Shown here one piece after another: positions 27,404-36,366 of a DNA stretch of 45,698 nt. This DNA comes from an uncultured Lysobacteraceae bacterium (GTDB taxonomy: Bacteria; Pseudomonadota; Gammaproteobacteria; Xanthomonadales; Xanthomonadaceae). The translations under genes and the position numbers were made by a program. The stretch lies in the NCBI GenBank assembly GCA_946480825.1, contig CAMLLG010000031.1, positions 1 through 45,698 on the forward strand, read 5' to 3'. Numbering within the stretch: the first letter of the stretch is position 1; every line of letters begins with the position of its first letter. The notes under the pieces are model-generated. The model did no database searches, was not told the origin of the DNA, and saw only the letters and a list, made by a program, of their open reading frames with translations.

Positions 27404-28032
27404 CAGGTATTCCCCGGTGCGGGGCAGGCGCCCGCGGCATTGATCGGAGCGCGGACGGCGACACGGCCGCCGACGGCGATGTTCACATCGCGCACGTTGA
27501 GGTTCGGATTCGCCACCGGCAGACACACCCGCATGTTGGCTTCGAGCAGATTGTTGCCGGCATACGCCAGACCATCGGCGCGGAAGACGATGCGGCTGTT
27601 GACGATGTTGCCGCTGGGAATGACCTGGACCGGCTGTTCGACGACGCCGGTCCGCACGATTTCGCCGGCATCGACCACGCCATCGCCGTCGTTGTCGGCG
27701 AAGATGATCCAGCCGCGCCACGGTGTGGCGTTGGCGCAGGTGAGACCGTCGGCGCTCTGGCAGATCGTGGTGCGGACGTTGCGGCGGATGGCTTCGGATC
27801 TCGCGATCTGAAGCGCCGCGACCAGTTCGTTGGCGTTGCCGGTCAGACGGCTGCCGTTGATCAGGCCGGTGAACAGGGGAATGGAAATGCCGACGAGAAC
27901 CGCGAGGACGACGACGGTGATGGCGAGTTCGACCAGCGTGAAGCCGCCGGCATGGGCTCGCGCGCCGCCAGGACGGGCTTCGCCTGGATGGACGCCGGTG
28001 GACGGTGGGCTGCGTCGGGGGAAGAGTCGCAT
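27403..28032 (-). CDS. GspH/FimU family minor pilin
   Basis: The product is 209 residues with a strong AGGAGG site before the ATG. The prepilin site AGG/FTLVELAITVVVLAVLVGISIPL has Glu at +5. The C-terminal GspH domain (ELVAALQIARSEAIRRNVRTTICQS, WRGWIIFADNDGDGVVDAGE) matches FimU/FimT proteins. It is the first gene of the six-gene minor-pilin operon, corresponding to fimU of Pseudomonas aeruginosa. The operon promoter should lie in 28033-28165, but I could not pick a convincing one. Confidence 0.92.
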   Translation of the reverse strand: MRLFPRRSPPSTGVHPGEARPGGARAHAGGFTLVELAITVVVLAVLVGISIPLFTGLINGSRLTGNANELVAALQIARSEAIRRNVRTTICQSADGLTCANATPWRGWIIFADNDGDGVVDAGEIVRTGVVEQPVQVIPSGNIVNSRIVFRADGLAYAGNNLLEANMRVCLPVANPNLNVRDVNIAVGGRVAVRAPINAAGACPAPGNT

Positions 28033-28165
28033 TTCGCCTCCTGAGTCGATGACGGCAGCATAGCGTCCGTTCAGGAGACGGCCAGTCGATGGCCGATGGG
28101 CGGCCGGCACGGCCGCATGAGCGGTCCCCCTGCCCGCCGACGCCCCGCGCGGGCATGATGGCGTG

Positions 28166-29221
28166 ATGACCACGCCCTCCTCCGCATCGCCTCCGCCGCT
28201 CGCCGTCCGCGGCGCCGCGCCGCTCGACAGCCTGTGGCAGGGACGCGCGGTGATCTGGGTGGTGCTGGCCGCCGAAGGTCTCGCCGCGGTGCTGACCCTC
28301 GCCGGCGACGCCCCGCTCGGCCGCTGGATCCGCTTCGGCCTGCTGTCGCTGATGGTGCAATGGGTGGCCCTGCTGACGCTCGGGGGCCTGTATCTGCTCC
28401 GCGAACGCCTGCGCGAGACGCGTCCGCAGCGCATCGCCTGGCTCGCACTGGCATTGCTGCTGGTGAGCAGTTGGTCCGTACTTGGCGTCAGCGATCTGCT
28501 GCTGGGCGAACTGTGGCGCATTCCGTCATCGGCGCGCTTCGATGTCTTCCTGCGCGTGACCGGCATCGCGCTGGTCGTGGGCTGGCTGGCGCTGGCGGCC
28601 TTCCAGAACCATTGGCGGCTGCGCCAACTCGCGGTGCGTGCCAAGCAGGCCGAACTGGCCGCGCTGCAGGCGCGCGTACGCCCGCACTTCCTGTTCAACA
28701 CGCTCAACACCGGCGCGGCGCTGGTGCATCACCGGCCGGACGAAGCCGAGCATCTGCTGCTGGACCTGGCAGACCTGTTCCGCGCCGCGCTCGGCGGCGC
28801 GCGCGAAATTCCGCTGCGCGAAGAATTCGCGCTGATCGAGCGTTATCTGGAAATCGAGTCGCTGCGCTTCCGCGAACGGCTGCGGGTGCGCTGGCGGTTG
28901 CCGGACCCGATGCCGGACATCCTGGTGCCGACGCTGTCGCTGCAGCCGCTGGTGGAGAACGCGATCAAGCACGGGATCGAACGCATCCCCGGCGGCGGCG
29001 ATATCGACATCCATGCCGAGACCGACGACAGCGGCGGCGTGGTCATCGCGATTTCGAATCCGATGCCCGCGGAACCCGCACGCGCCTCCACCGGCCACAA
29101 CGTCGGCCTGCCGTCATCGCTGGCGCAGATCGAGGCCTACACCGAAGGGCGCGGCAGCGTCGAAGCGAAAGCCGCGGACGGCCGCTTCCTGGTGACCGTG
29201 AAATTGCCGGCGAGACCATAA
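28166..29221 (+). CDS. LytS/AlgZ-type sensor histidine kinase
   Basis: The product is 351 residues. Four hydrophobic segments lie between residues 25 and 145. The His_kinase domain begins VRPHFLFNTLN with the phospho-accepting His at about 174, then REEFALIERYLEIESLRFRERL, and the N box LVENAIKHG at 262-270. This matches the AlgZ/FimS group, which pairs with a LytTR response regulator AlgR. No regulator gene follows: the next gene is convergent. It is divergent from the minor-pilin operon, which FimS/AlgR controls in Pseudomonas; the same link here is inference. Confidence 0.88.
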   Translation: MTTPSSASPPPLAVRGAAPLDSLWQGRAVIWVVLAAEGLAAVLTLAGDAPLGRWIRFGLLSLMVQWVALLTLGGLYLLRERLRETRPQRIAWLALALLLVSSWSVLGVSDLLLGELWRIPSSARFDVFLRVTGIALVVGWLALAAFQNHWRLRQLAVRAKQAELAALQARVRPHFLFNTLNTGAALVHHRPDEAEHLLLDLADLFRAALGGAREIPLREEFALIERYLEIESLRFRERLRVRWRLPDPMPDILVPTLSLQPLVENAIKHGIERIPGGGDIDIHAETDDSGGVVIAISNPMPAEPARASTGHNVGLPSSLAQIEAYTEGRGSVEAKAADGRFLVTVKLPARP

Positions 29222-29243
29222 CGCGTCATCGTCGGCTCGACAT

Positions 29244-30629
29244 TCACGCGACGACTTCGTAGCAAGGCCGGTAGGCGCCGGAAATCTTCATCCGGCGCTG
29301 TTCGACGAACGCGCGCAGCAGCGCATCGAGGGACTGCATCATGTCGGTGTCGCCGTGGATCTTGAACGGACCGTATTCTTCGATCCTGCGCATGCCGTCT
29401 TCCTTCACGTTGCCTGCGACGATGCCCGAGAACGCGCGACGCAGATCGGCCGCGAGTTCGTGCGGCTTGCGACCGTGGTGCAGATCGAGCGCGGCCATCG
29501 CCTCGTGCGTGGGCACGAACGGCTGCTGGAACGTCAGCGGAATCTCCAGCGACCAGTTGAAGAAGAACGAATCCTTTTCGGCGATGCGGTATTCGCGCAC
29601 CTTGCGGATGCCGGCGGCCATCTTCTTCGCTACCGCGGCGGGATCGCCGACGATGATGCGATAGCGCGAGGTCGCGGCTTCGCCGAGCGTGAGCCGCAGG
29701 AATTTGTCGATCTGCTCGAAATACGGCGCCGAAGCCGGCGGACCGGTGAAGATCAGCGGGAACGGCAGACTCGCGTTCTCCTCGCGCAGCAGGATGCCGA
29801 GCAGATACAGGATCTCTTCCGCGGTGCCGACGCCGCCCGGGAACACGATGATGCCGTGACCCATGCGCACGAAGGCTTCGAGGCGCTTCTCGATGTCCGG
29901 CATGATCACCAGGTGGTTGACGATCGGGTTCGGCGATTCGGCGGCGATGATGCCCGGCTCGGTGATGCCGATGTAACGCATGCGGCGATGACGCTGCTTG
30001 GCGTGCGCGATCGTCGCGCCCTTCATCGGCCCCTTCATCGCGCCGGGACCGCAGCCGGTGCAGATGTCCAGGCCGCGCAGGCCCAACTCGTAGCCGACCT
30101 GCTTGGTGTAGAGATATTCGTCGCGGTTGATCGAATGGCCGCCCCAGCAGACGACAAGGTTCGGATCGATCGGATGCAGGATGCGCGCGTTGCGCAACAG
30201 ACCGAACACCGCATCGGTGATGCCTTCGGACTTCGTCAGATCGCGGCTGCCGTGGCCCTCATGCAGTTCGATCGCGGTATAGGCCAGATCGCGGACCACC
30301 GCGAACAGCAGTTCGGCGACGCCGCGGATGATGTCGCCGTCGACGAAGGCCATCGCCGGCGCCTTCACGAGATCGATGCGCACGCCGCGATCCTGCTGCA
30401 GCACCTGGATGTCGAAATCGGGATACAGCTCGCGCGCGGCGCGCGGATCGTCGGATGCGCTGCCGCTGGTCAGCACCGCCAGGGCGCAGCGGCGGAGGAG
30501 TTCGTGCATGCCGCCGGTGGATGCATCGCGCAGGCGCGCGACCTCGTCGCGGGACAGCACGTCGAGCGCACCGCGCGGATAGATGTGCGCATCGACGGTG
30601 GGAAGGATGGATTGATCGGAATCGTTCAT
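29244..30629 (-). CDS. ppnN: Nucleotide 5'-monophosphate nucleosidase (LOG family, PpnN)
   Basis: At 461 residues it is the long LOG-type protein. It has an N-terminal regulatory region (1-140), a central Rossmann LOG domain with CWGGHSINRDEYLY, ICTGCGPGAMKGPMKGA and the hallmark PGGVGTAEEILYLLG, and a C-terminal extension that distinguishes PpnN from short LOG proteins. PpnN splits purine and pyrimidine nucleoside monophosphates to base and ribose 5-phosphate and is stimulated by (p)ppGpp in E. coli. It is a single gene, convergent with the histidine kinase. Confidence 0.94.
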   Translation of the reverse strand: MNDSDQSILPTVDAHIYPRGALDVLSRDEVARLRDASTGGMHELLRRCALAVLTSGSASDDPRAARELYPDFDIQVLQQDRGVRIDLVKAPAMAFVDGDIIRGVAELLFAVVRDLAYTAIELHEGHGSRDLTKSEGITDAVFGLLRNARILHPIDPNLVVCWGGHSINRDEYLYTKQVGYELGLRGLDICTGCGPGAMKGPMKGATIAHAKQRHRRMRYIGITEPGIIAAESPNPIVNHLVIMPDIEKRLEAFVRMGHGIIVFPGGVGTAEEILYLLGILLREENASLPFPLIFTGPPASAPYFEQIDKFLRLTLGEAATSRYRIIVGDPAAVAKKMAAGIRKVREYRIAEKDSFFFNWSLEIPLTFQQPFVPTHEAMAALDLHHGRKPHELAADLRRAFSGIVAGNVKEDGMRRIEEYGPFKIHGDTDMMQSLDALLRAFVEQRRMKISGAYRPCYEVVA

Positions 30630-30708
30630 GGGATCGCTTGCGTTCTCTGTCTTCGTCTGTGTCTGCGGGACTGTATCCCAGCCCGGGCACCGGGAACAAC
30701 GCCCGGAA

Positions 30709-30739
30709 AAAGAAAACGGCCGGGTTTCCCCGGCCGTTT
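30709..30739 (-). terminator. Terminator of the Oar receptor gene
   Basis: An 11-bp stem (30739-30729 with 30724-30714) with a 4-nt loop is followed on the minus strand by TTTTCTTTTT. It lies about 57 nt past the receptor stop. Its stem-loop sequence is almost identical to the sodB terminator. Confidence 0.88.
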
Positions 30740-30795
30740 CCTGTGGAGCGCTTAGGATCGATGCGCTTCGGATCGATTCGCTCTGAAGCGGGAGA

Positions 30796-33700
30796 TCAGA
30801 AGCTGTACTTCAGGGTCAACTGGGCGGCCCACTGCGATTCGCCGCGCTGCTGGCGGGTCACGAAGTCTTCGACCTGACCGTTGACGCCGTAGATGTAGCG
30901 GCCCTGCGAATCAAGACCCTGGTAGTTCACGAAGCTGCGGGCCAGACCGCCGTTCGACTGGAACGCCACTTCATCGATGCGGCCCCACTTCTTGTTCAGC
31001 AGGTTGCCGACATTGATGATGTCGAGCGAGACGAGGACTTTGTTGCCTTCGAAGAAGCCCGGGAATTCCTGGCTGACGCGCACGTCGAAGTTGTTGGTCC
31101 ACGAGGCGAACGAGCTGTTGCGATCGACCACGCCACCGGCGTAGCGGTTCAGGCCGTTGGCGTTGGCGATCTGCCAGAACACCGCTTCTTCGTCGGCGCC
31201 GCTGCCGCTGCCGTTGAGGTCGCGGAACACCACCTCGCCCGAGCCGAAGCCGGACGGCATGTACAGCAGGTCGTTGGTGATGCCGTCGCCGTTGAGGTCG
31301 TTGTTGTAGATCCAGCTGTACGGCTTGCCGGCGCGGCCTTCGTAGAACAGACCGAAGCTGGTCTTGTTGTCGCCGAAGAATTCGTGTTCCCAGGTCAGCT
31401 GGCCGACGAAGCGGTCCTTGACGAGGTAGGCCGAGTTGGCGGCGACGTCTTCGTTCGGGTTGAACACCGACACCGAGTTCCAGTTGGAGTTCGACACCGA
31501 CGAGGTCAGCGGGCTGACTTCCTTGGCGCGGGTGTAGGAGTAACCCAGGCCCCAGCGCCAGTCTTCCAGGAAGCTGCCGCTCAGCGACAGGGTCAGGTTG
31601 TCGCCGTAGCCCTTGCTGGTGCGTTCGGCGAGCAGCACGTTGGCGAAGTTGGCGTTGCTGAGGGCGCGATTGCGGAAGCCGCTGCAAGCACCGGAACTGC
31701 TGCTGGAACCGCTGTTGTTCCAGCAGGCTTCGTTGTAGCCCTGTGGGGTGTAGTACAGGTTGCGACCGTCCCTGCCCTGACGGGTCGGGTTGCCGAGGTT
31801 CAGATGACGGTAGTAGATGCCGTCCTTGACTTCGGTGCGGATGTATTCGATGCCGGCGACCATGTTCCACCACGGCAGCTCATGTTCGAACGCCAGATTG
31901 GCCTTCCACACCGACGGCTGGCGCAGATCGCTGGACAGGAAGTCGACGTTGGCGGCCGGCGTGGAACCGCTGAAGCTGGTCGGCTGCGCGCCGGTGTTCG
32001 GGGTGAACAGGCCGTCGGTGGTCGGGCAGGCCGCGAAGCCGGCGATGCCGCAGCCGATGACGCGGGTCGCGATGCCGGTGTTGGAGTACGGGTTGGACAG
32101 CCACACGTTGGCGGCGGCGCCTTCGAACAGGCCGATACCGCCGCGCAGCTGCGCCGGACGATCCCAGGCGAAGGTGTAGTTGAAGCCCAGGCGCGGCTGG
32201 AACAGGCTGTTGCCGTCGAGGGTGACGTCGTTGCGGCGACCGAAACCACCGGTGGCGCGGGTGATCGTGCCGTTCTGCGGAGTGGTGGAACCGGTGATCG
32301 TGCCATCCACGGTCGCGGCGGCGGCGGCGGTATTCAGCAGCGGGCTTTCGCCCATGCCCTTGCGGTCGACGCGGATGCCGGCAGTGAGGGTCAGGCTCTC
32401 GTTGACCACCCAGGTGTCCTGCAGGAACAGGCCGAGATTCTGGTAATCCCAGTTGGCCACGCCGTCGTCGAGGGTGAAGCCGGGCGCACCGACCTGCACC
32501 TGATAGCTGGTGGGACGGCCGCGGCGGAAGTTTTCGAGCACGGCGGCTTCGTTCTGGGCGCGGGTCGCGGTGTTGCAGCTCAGCGCGGCGCCGCCGTTGA
32601 ACTGGTACGTCAGCGTGGCCGAGGTGTTGATGCAGGCGAAGGTGTAGTTGCCCTTCGTGTCCTGGAGGAACGCGTTATAGACGGTGTTGTCGTCGTAGTC
32701 CGCACCGAACTTGATGGTGTGGTCGCCGAGGAACAGGTTGCCGGCCGCGTAGAAGTTCCAGGTCTCGGTGGCGAGGTCGTTGAAGTGACGGCTGCGCTCG
32801 GTGCCGAAGACCAGACCGGCGTTGGTGCTGGACACGGCAGGCGAACCGGCCGGCAGCGCACCGGCGAAGTTCAGGCGAACCTGCGGCAGATCGGAATTGT
32901 TGATCGGGGCGCTGACGTAGTCGCGGTACGAGACCTTGAACTCGGTCGAGAACTTGTCGTTCCAGTCGGAGAACAGCTCGCCGACGTAGGTTTCGATGGT
33001 CTTGTCCTGGTTGTACCAGTGCGAGCTCAGCGAGATGGCGTTGTTGAAGAAGGTCGGGAAGAGCGGATCGGTCTGCTCGGTCTTGCTCCAGCGCAGGCTG
33101 GCGCGGTGGTTCTCGCCGATGTTGGCGTCGAGCTTGACCAGGGCGTCGGTGACTTCGAGTTCCGAGGCCGCGGCTTCGACCGTGCCGATGTCGACGCCGT
33201 AGTTGGTGCTGGCGATGCCCTGGGCGCTGGTGATCGCGGTCGGGGTGATCGCGACGTTGGTGCGCGAGCTGCCCAGCGGGCCGAATTCCGGCGTGCTGCG
33301 GCTGCTGGTCAGTTCTTCATAGGCGGCGAAGAAGAACAGGCGATCCTTGATCAGCGGACCACCGAAGGTCATGCCCTTGGTGTCTTCCTCGAATTCCGGC
33401 GGATCGAAATACGTGCCGGTGGTGCGGTTGAAGCGACGGCCGGCGCCGCGGTCGTCACGATAGATGTAGTAGACCGAACCCTTGAAATCGTTGGTGCCCG
33501 ACTTGGTCACGGCGTTGATGTTGGCGCCGGTGTAACCCTTCTGGGTCACGTCGTAGTTCGAGATGTTGACCTGCACCGACTGGATCGCGTCGATCGAGAT
33601 CGGCTGCTTGGCGGTCGGCAGGTTGTTGGCTTCCAGGCCGAAGGTGTCGTTGGTGGCGACGCCGTCGATGGTGATGGTGTTGTAGCGCGAGTTCTGGCCG

Positions 33701-34245
33701 CCGGCGGAGATTTCGCCGCGCTCCTTGTCGGTCTGCGAGATGCGCGGATCGAAACGCACGTAGTCCTGCAGGTTGCGCTGCACGGAGGCGTAGCTGTCGA
33801 GGTCCTGACGGCTGATCGACGTACCGGCGCCCATCTTGTCGGGGCTGAACACGGTCGGGCCGGCGCTGCCGATCACGGAGATGGTGTCGAGTTCCTGGCC
33901 GCCGATCGCGATGTCGATCTGGGACACCTGGTCGAGAGCGAGGTACACGTCGCTCTCGGTCTGGGTGCCGGCGCCTTCCTTGTTCGCGGTGACCTTGTAC
34001 GGACCGCCGACGCGCAGACCGCGCGCGCTGTAGCGGCCGTTGCCGTCGGTGACGACGCGGCTGACCGTGCCCGACTCGGTGTGCAGGATGGTCACTTCGG
34101 CGCCGACGACCGGCTGGCCATCCGCACCGAGGACCTGGCCGCTGAGGCCGGCCGTGGTGTTCTGGGCGAATGCCGGCGCCGCGGCGAGGGCGACGATCAG
34201 TCCGATCGACAGTTTCGAAAGTCGGAGACGGTTGCTGTGGTTCAT
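30796..34245 (-). CDS. Oar-type TonB-dependent receptor
   Basis: The product is about 1,149 residues, starting MNHSNRLRLSKL with a signal peptide ending PAFA. Residues 25-110 form a carboxypeptidase-regulatory-like/CNA-B domain (GLSGQVLGADGQPVVGAEV...DGNGRYSARGLRVGG). A TonB-box-like DTISVIG follows, then the plug (QDYVRFDPRISQ...YNTITIDGVATND) and a long beta-barrel ending in the outer-membrane signal LTLKYSF. The sequence KDRLFFFAAYEE is typical of Oar proteins. Substrate unknown; in this family some act in surface or protein translocation. The start at 34245 gives a good signal peptide; the extra 25 residues upstream do not. Confidence 0.93.
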   Translation of the reverse strand: MNHSNRLRLSKLSIGLIVALAAAPAFAQNTTAGLSGQVLGADGQPVVGAEVTILHTESGTVSRVVTDGNGRYSARGLRVGGPYKVTANKEGAGTQTESDVYLALDQVSQIDIAIGGQELDTISVIGSAGPTVFSPDKMGAGTSISRQDLDSYASVQRNLQDYVRFDPRISQTDKERGEISAGGQNSRYNTITIDGVATNDTFGLEANNLPTAKQPISIDAIQSVQVNISNYDVTQKGYTGANINAVTKSGTNDFKGSVYYIYRDDRGAGRRFNRTTGTYFDPPEFEEDTKGMTFGGPLIKDRLFFFAAYEELTSSRSTPEFGPLGSSRTNVAITPTAITSAQGIASTNYGVDIGTVEAAASELEVTDALVKLDANIGENHRASLRWSKTEQTDPLFPTFFNNAISLSSHWYNQDKTIETYVGELFSDWNDKFSTEFKVSYRDYVSAPINNSDLPQVRLNFAGALPAGSPAVSSTNAGLVFGTERSRHFNDLATETWNFYAAGNLFLGDHTIKFGADYDDNTVYNAFLQDTKGNYTFACINTSATLTYQFNGGAALSCNTATRAQNEAAVLENFRRGRPTSYQVQVGAPGFTLDDGVANWDYQNLGLFLQDTWVVNESLTLTAGIRVDRKGMGESPLLNTAAAAATVDGTITGSTTPQNGTITRATGGFGRRNDVTLDGNSLFQPRLGFNYTFAWDRPAQLRGGIGLFEGAAANVWLSNPYSNTGIATRVIGCGIAGFAACPTTDGLFTPNTGAQPTSFSGSTPAANVDFLSSDLRQPSVWKANLAFEHELPWWNMVAGIEYIRTEVKDGIYYRHLNLGNPTRQGRDGRNLYYTPQGYNEACWNNSGSSSSSGACSGFRNRALSNANFANVLLAERTSKGYGDNLTLSLSGSFLEDWRWGLGYSYTRAKEVSPLTSSVSNSNWNSVSVFNPNEDVAANSAYLVKDRFVGQLTWEHEFFGDNKTSFGLFYEGRAGKPYSWIYNNDLNGDGITNDLLYMPSGFGSGEVVFRDLNGSGSGADEEAVFWQIANANGLNRYAGGVVDRNSSFASWTNNFDVRVSQEFPGFFEGNKVLVSLDIINVGNLLNKKWGRIDEVAFQSNGGLARSFVNYQGLDSQGRYIYGVNGQVEDFVTRQQRGESQWAAQLTLKYSF

Positions 34246-34367
34246 GCTCTGGGCCTCGATGGAGAAACGATGCGTTGGTTCGTACGGAAAGATCGCGAAC
34301 GCCTTGGCGCCGCGATCCATGAGCGGGGGAGATTGGAACCCTTCGCCGGTACAACCGATAGGTCGGG

Positions 34368-34477
34368 GTTAACCATAGGTTAACACGATAGAGCTTGAAG
34401 ATGACAGTGGAATGACGGTTTGCGCACGCGCAAGCCATTGAAATCATTGGATGAATATTCTTCAAGCATCACTTGAA
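34368..34477 (-). promoter_or_regulatory. Palindrome-rich region upstream of the Oar receptor
   Basis: The 291-nt gap between the receptor (start 34245) and the marC stop holds three perfect palindromes: GTTAACC-ATA-GGTTAAC at 34368-34384, TTGCGC-AC-GCGCAA at 34420-34433 and TTCAAG-CATCA-CTTGAA at 34461-34477. GGAATGAC also occurs in inverted orientation (near 34410 and 34480). The stretch is clearly more AT-rich than its neighbours, as expected for a regulated promoter. I could not assign -35 and -10 boxes with confidence. Confidence 0.5.
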
Positions 34478-34536
34478 TGTCATTCCGCAAACGCTTCTTC
34501 ATCCTTGTCCGCCCTCGAATCCGCAAGAGCGGCGGC

Positions 34537-35133
34537 TCAGGGCCCCTGCACTTTGAGGTAGGTGGCGATGCCGTCCATCAGCATCTGCACCGAGATCGCG
34601 ACCAGCAGCATGCCCATCAAGCGTTCGACCGCAACCAACACCCGCTGGCCCAGCCATTTGTAGAGATAGGTCGCCGAGAACAGGATCGCCGCGGTGGCCG
34701 CCCAGGCGATGAACAGGGCCAGGCTCCAGTCGCCGAGACGGGCGGGCTCGTTGCTGCCCATCAGGATCACCGCAGCCATGCCCGACGGCCCGGCCACCAG
34801 CGGAATGGCCATCGGCACGATGAAGGGCTCGCCGTCAGGAATCTCGCCCATCAGCCCTTCGGGCGGCGGGAAGATCATGCGGATGCCGATCAGGAACAGC
34901 ACGATGCCGCCGGCGATCGAGACCGACTCCTGGCGCAGATGCATCAGTTCGAGCGCGTACTTGCCCGCCCACAGGAACGCCATCAGCACGCCGAGCGCGA
35001 TCAGCAGTTCGCGGGCCAGCACGATGCGCTGCCGTTTCGGAGGCAAGGTCCGCAGCAAGCTGAGGAACACCGGGATGTTGCCCAGCGGATCCAGAATCAG
35101 GAACAGCAGCAGCGCGGCCGCGGCGATGGTCAT
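34537..35133 (-). CDS. MarC family integral membrane protein
   Basis: The product is 198 residues with six predicted membrane segments and the MarC-family features LLFLILDPLGNIPVFL at the N-terminus, the central AGGIVLFLIGIRMIF and IVPMAIPLVAGPSGMAAVILM. The transport substrate of MarC proteins is not established; the old link to multiple antibiotic resistance was withdrawn for E. coli MarC. It overlaps the SDR gene by ATGA. Confidence 0.92.
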   Translation of the reverse strand: MTIAAAALLLFLILDPLGNIPVFLSLLRTLPPKRQRIVLARELLIALGVLMAFLWAGKYALELMHLRQESVSIAGGIVLFLIGIRMIFPPPEGLMGEIPDGEPFIVPMAIPLVAGPSGMAAVILMGSNEPARLGDWSLALFIAWAATAAILFSATYLYKWLGQRVLVAVERLMGMLLVAISVQMLMDGIATYLKVQGP

Positions 35134-35897
35134 GGCGTCCACACCCTGCCGCGATGCTCGATACCGGCCGCGGACAGCAGGCGCACGCAGCCGGGAGCGA
35201 CATCGGCGGGCTCGCGGGCGGCGGCATCGCCGTCCTCGACGTAGGCTTTCGCGCGCAGCGACGTGCGCAGCGGACCGGGCGCGAATCCGGAAACGCGCAC
35301 CGGCGAATTCGCCAGTTCGGCATGCAACATCGACACCAGCGTGGTCAGGCCCGACTGGGCGATGCCGTAACCGCCCCAGTACGCACCGCCGCGGCCGGCG
35401 GCGGCATCGATGGCGAACACCACCGCGCTGTCCGGGGCGCGGCGCAGCAGCGGCAGACAGGCCTGGGTGAGCCACCAGCGCGCGGTGAGGTTCACGTGCA
35501 GCGCGCGCGCGAAAGCAGCGGGATCGGTGTTCTCCAGCGGCGTCAGCCCCGGAAAATCGGCGGCGCAGTGCAGCACCCCGTCGAGACGCCCCGGCCCCGA
35601 TTCGATGCGCGCGGCCATCTCGGCGTAATCGTCGGGCGTCGCGCCTTCGAGATCGAGCGGATACAGCAGCGCCTCACCGCCGTCGCGGACGATGGCATCG
35701 TGCACGCGATTGAGCTTCGGCACCTTGCGGCCCAGCAGCACGACGGCCGCACCCGCGGCGGCGGCCGCACGCGCCGCGGCCTGACCGAGCGCGCCGTGCG
35801 CACCGACGATCAGCACCGTGCGGCCTTCGAGCGGGCGATCTTCGGGCGCGCGTGTCGCGCCGGAGGCGTCGGAAGCGGGCATCGCCGACATCGTCAT
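35130..35897 (-). CDS. SDR-family protein with altered catalytic residues
   Basis: This 255-residue Rossmann protein (YciK-like) has a nucleotide-binding VLIVGAHGALGQAAARAAA near 28-45 and a typical LLGRK. The usual catalytic serine block reads VVFAIDAAAGRGG and the YxxxK motif reads YGIAQ (about 178-182), so Ser and Lys both seem to be replaced (by Asp or Ala, and Gln) while Tyr remains. FAPGPLRTSLR corresponds to the PG(x)T segment. It may be catalytically weak or non-enzymatic. Start codons at 35897 and 35891 are both possible. It follows grxD by 11 nt and is coupled to marC. Confidence 0.85.
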   Translation of the reverse strand: MTMSAMPASDASGATRAPEDRPLEGRTVLIVGAHGALGQAAARAAAAAGAAVVLLGRKVPKLNRVHDAIVRDGGEALLYPLDLEGATPDDYAEMAARIESGPGRLDGVLHCAADFPGLTPLENTDPAAFARALHVNLTARWWLTQACLPLLRRAPDSAVVFAIDAAAGRGGAYWGGYGIAQSGLTTLVSMLHAELANSPVRVSGFAPGPLRTSLRAKAYVEDGDAAAREPADVAPGCVRLLSAAGIEHRGRVWTP

Positions 35898-35908
35898 CGT
35901 GCCCGGGA

Positions 35909-36229
35909 TCAGGCTTTCTGGGCTTCGGCGATCATCCGCGCGAGTTCGCCGGATTCGTAGAGCTCCAGCGTGATATCGCAACCGCCGATCAGTTCGCCGT
36001 TGATGAACAACTGCGGGAACGTCGGCCAGTTCGAATAGCGCGGCAGATTGGCGCGGATCTCGGGGTCTTCCAGCACGTTGATGCTGTGATACGCATTGGC
36101 GCCGGCGGCCTTGAGCGCCTGCGACGTGCGACTGGAAAAACCGCACATCGGAAACTGCGGCGTGCCCTTCATGAACAACACGATCGGATGGGTTTCGATC
36201 TCGGACTGGATGCGTTCCAACACCGGCAT
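35909..36229 (-). CDS. grxD: Monothiol glutaredoxin Grx4
   Basis: The product is 106 residues with an AGGAG site before the ATG. It has the monothiol active site MCGFS (Cys about 29), preceded by the FMKGTP lead and followed by WPTFPQLFINGELIGGCDI, the glutathione-binding part. CGFS glutaredoxins carry and transfer [2Fe-2S] clusters with BolA proteins. It heads a minus-strand group grxD-SDR-marC and is divergent from sodB. Confidence 0.96.
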   Translation of the reverse strand: MPVLERIQSEIETHPIVLFMKGTPQFPMCGFSSRTSQALKAAGANAYHSINVLEDPEIRANLPRYSNWPTFPQLFINGELIGGCDITLELYESGELARMIAEAQKA

Positions 36230-36285
36230 GGTGTGTCTCCTGGGACGAGGCCGGCGACGGCGGGGCGTCGCGACGGCGGTGGGGT

Positions 36286-36291
36286 TAGAAT
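36286..36291 (+). promoter_or_regulatory. Possible -10 box of sodB
   Basis: TAGAAT lies 76 nt upstream of the sodB ATG in the 137-nt divergent gap with grxD. No good -35 box was found, so this is a weak call. Confidence 0.3.
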
Positions 36292-36366
36292 GGCCGTCCA
36301 TTGTAAGCCTTCGCGCGGCCCGGGGCCTGCCCGGCGCGCCCATTCCATCGACAAGGAGCCCGCCCC

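Noticed and set aside
31384..34383. Open frame of about 1,000 codons opposite the Oar receptor
   Set aside because: Antisense shadow of the receptor gene; composition is biased and no motif is recognisable. The same holds for long frames opposite thrS/infC, uvrB, pilY1 and the lipase effectors.
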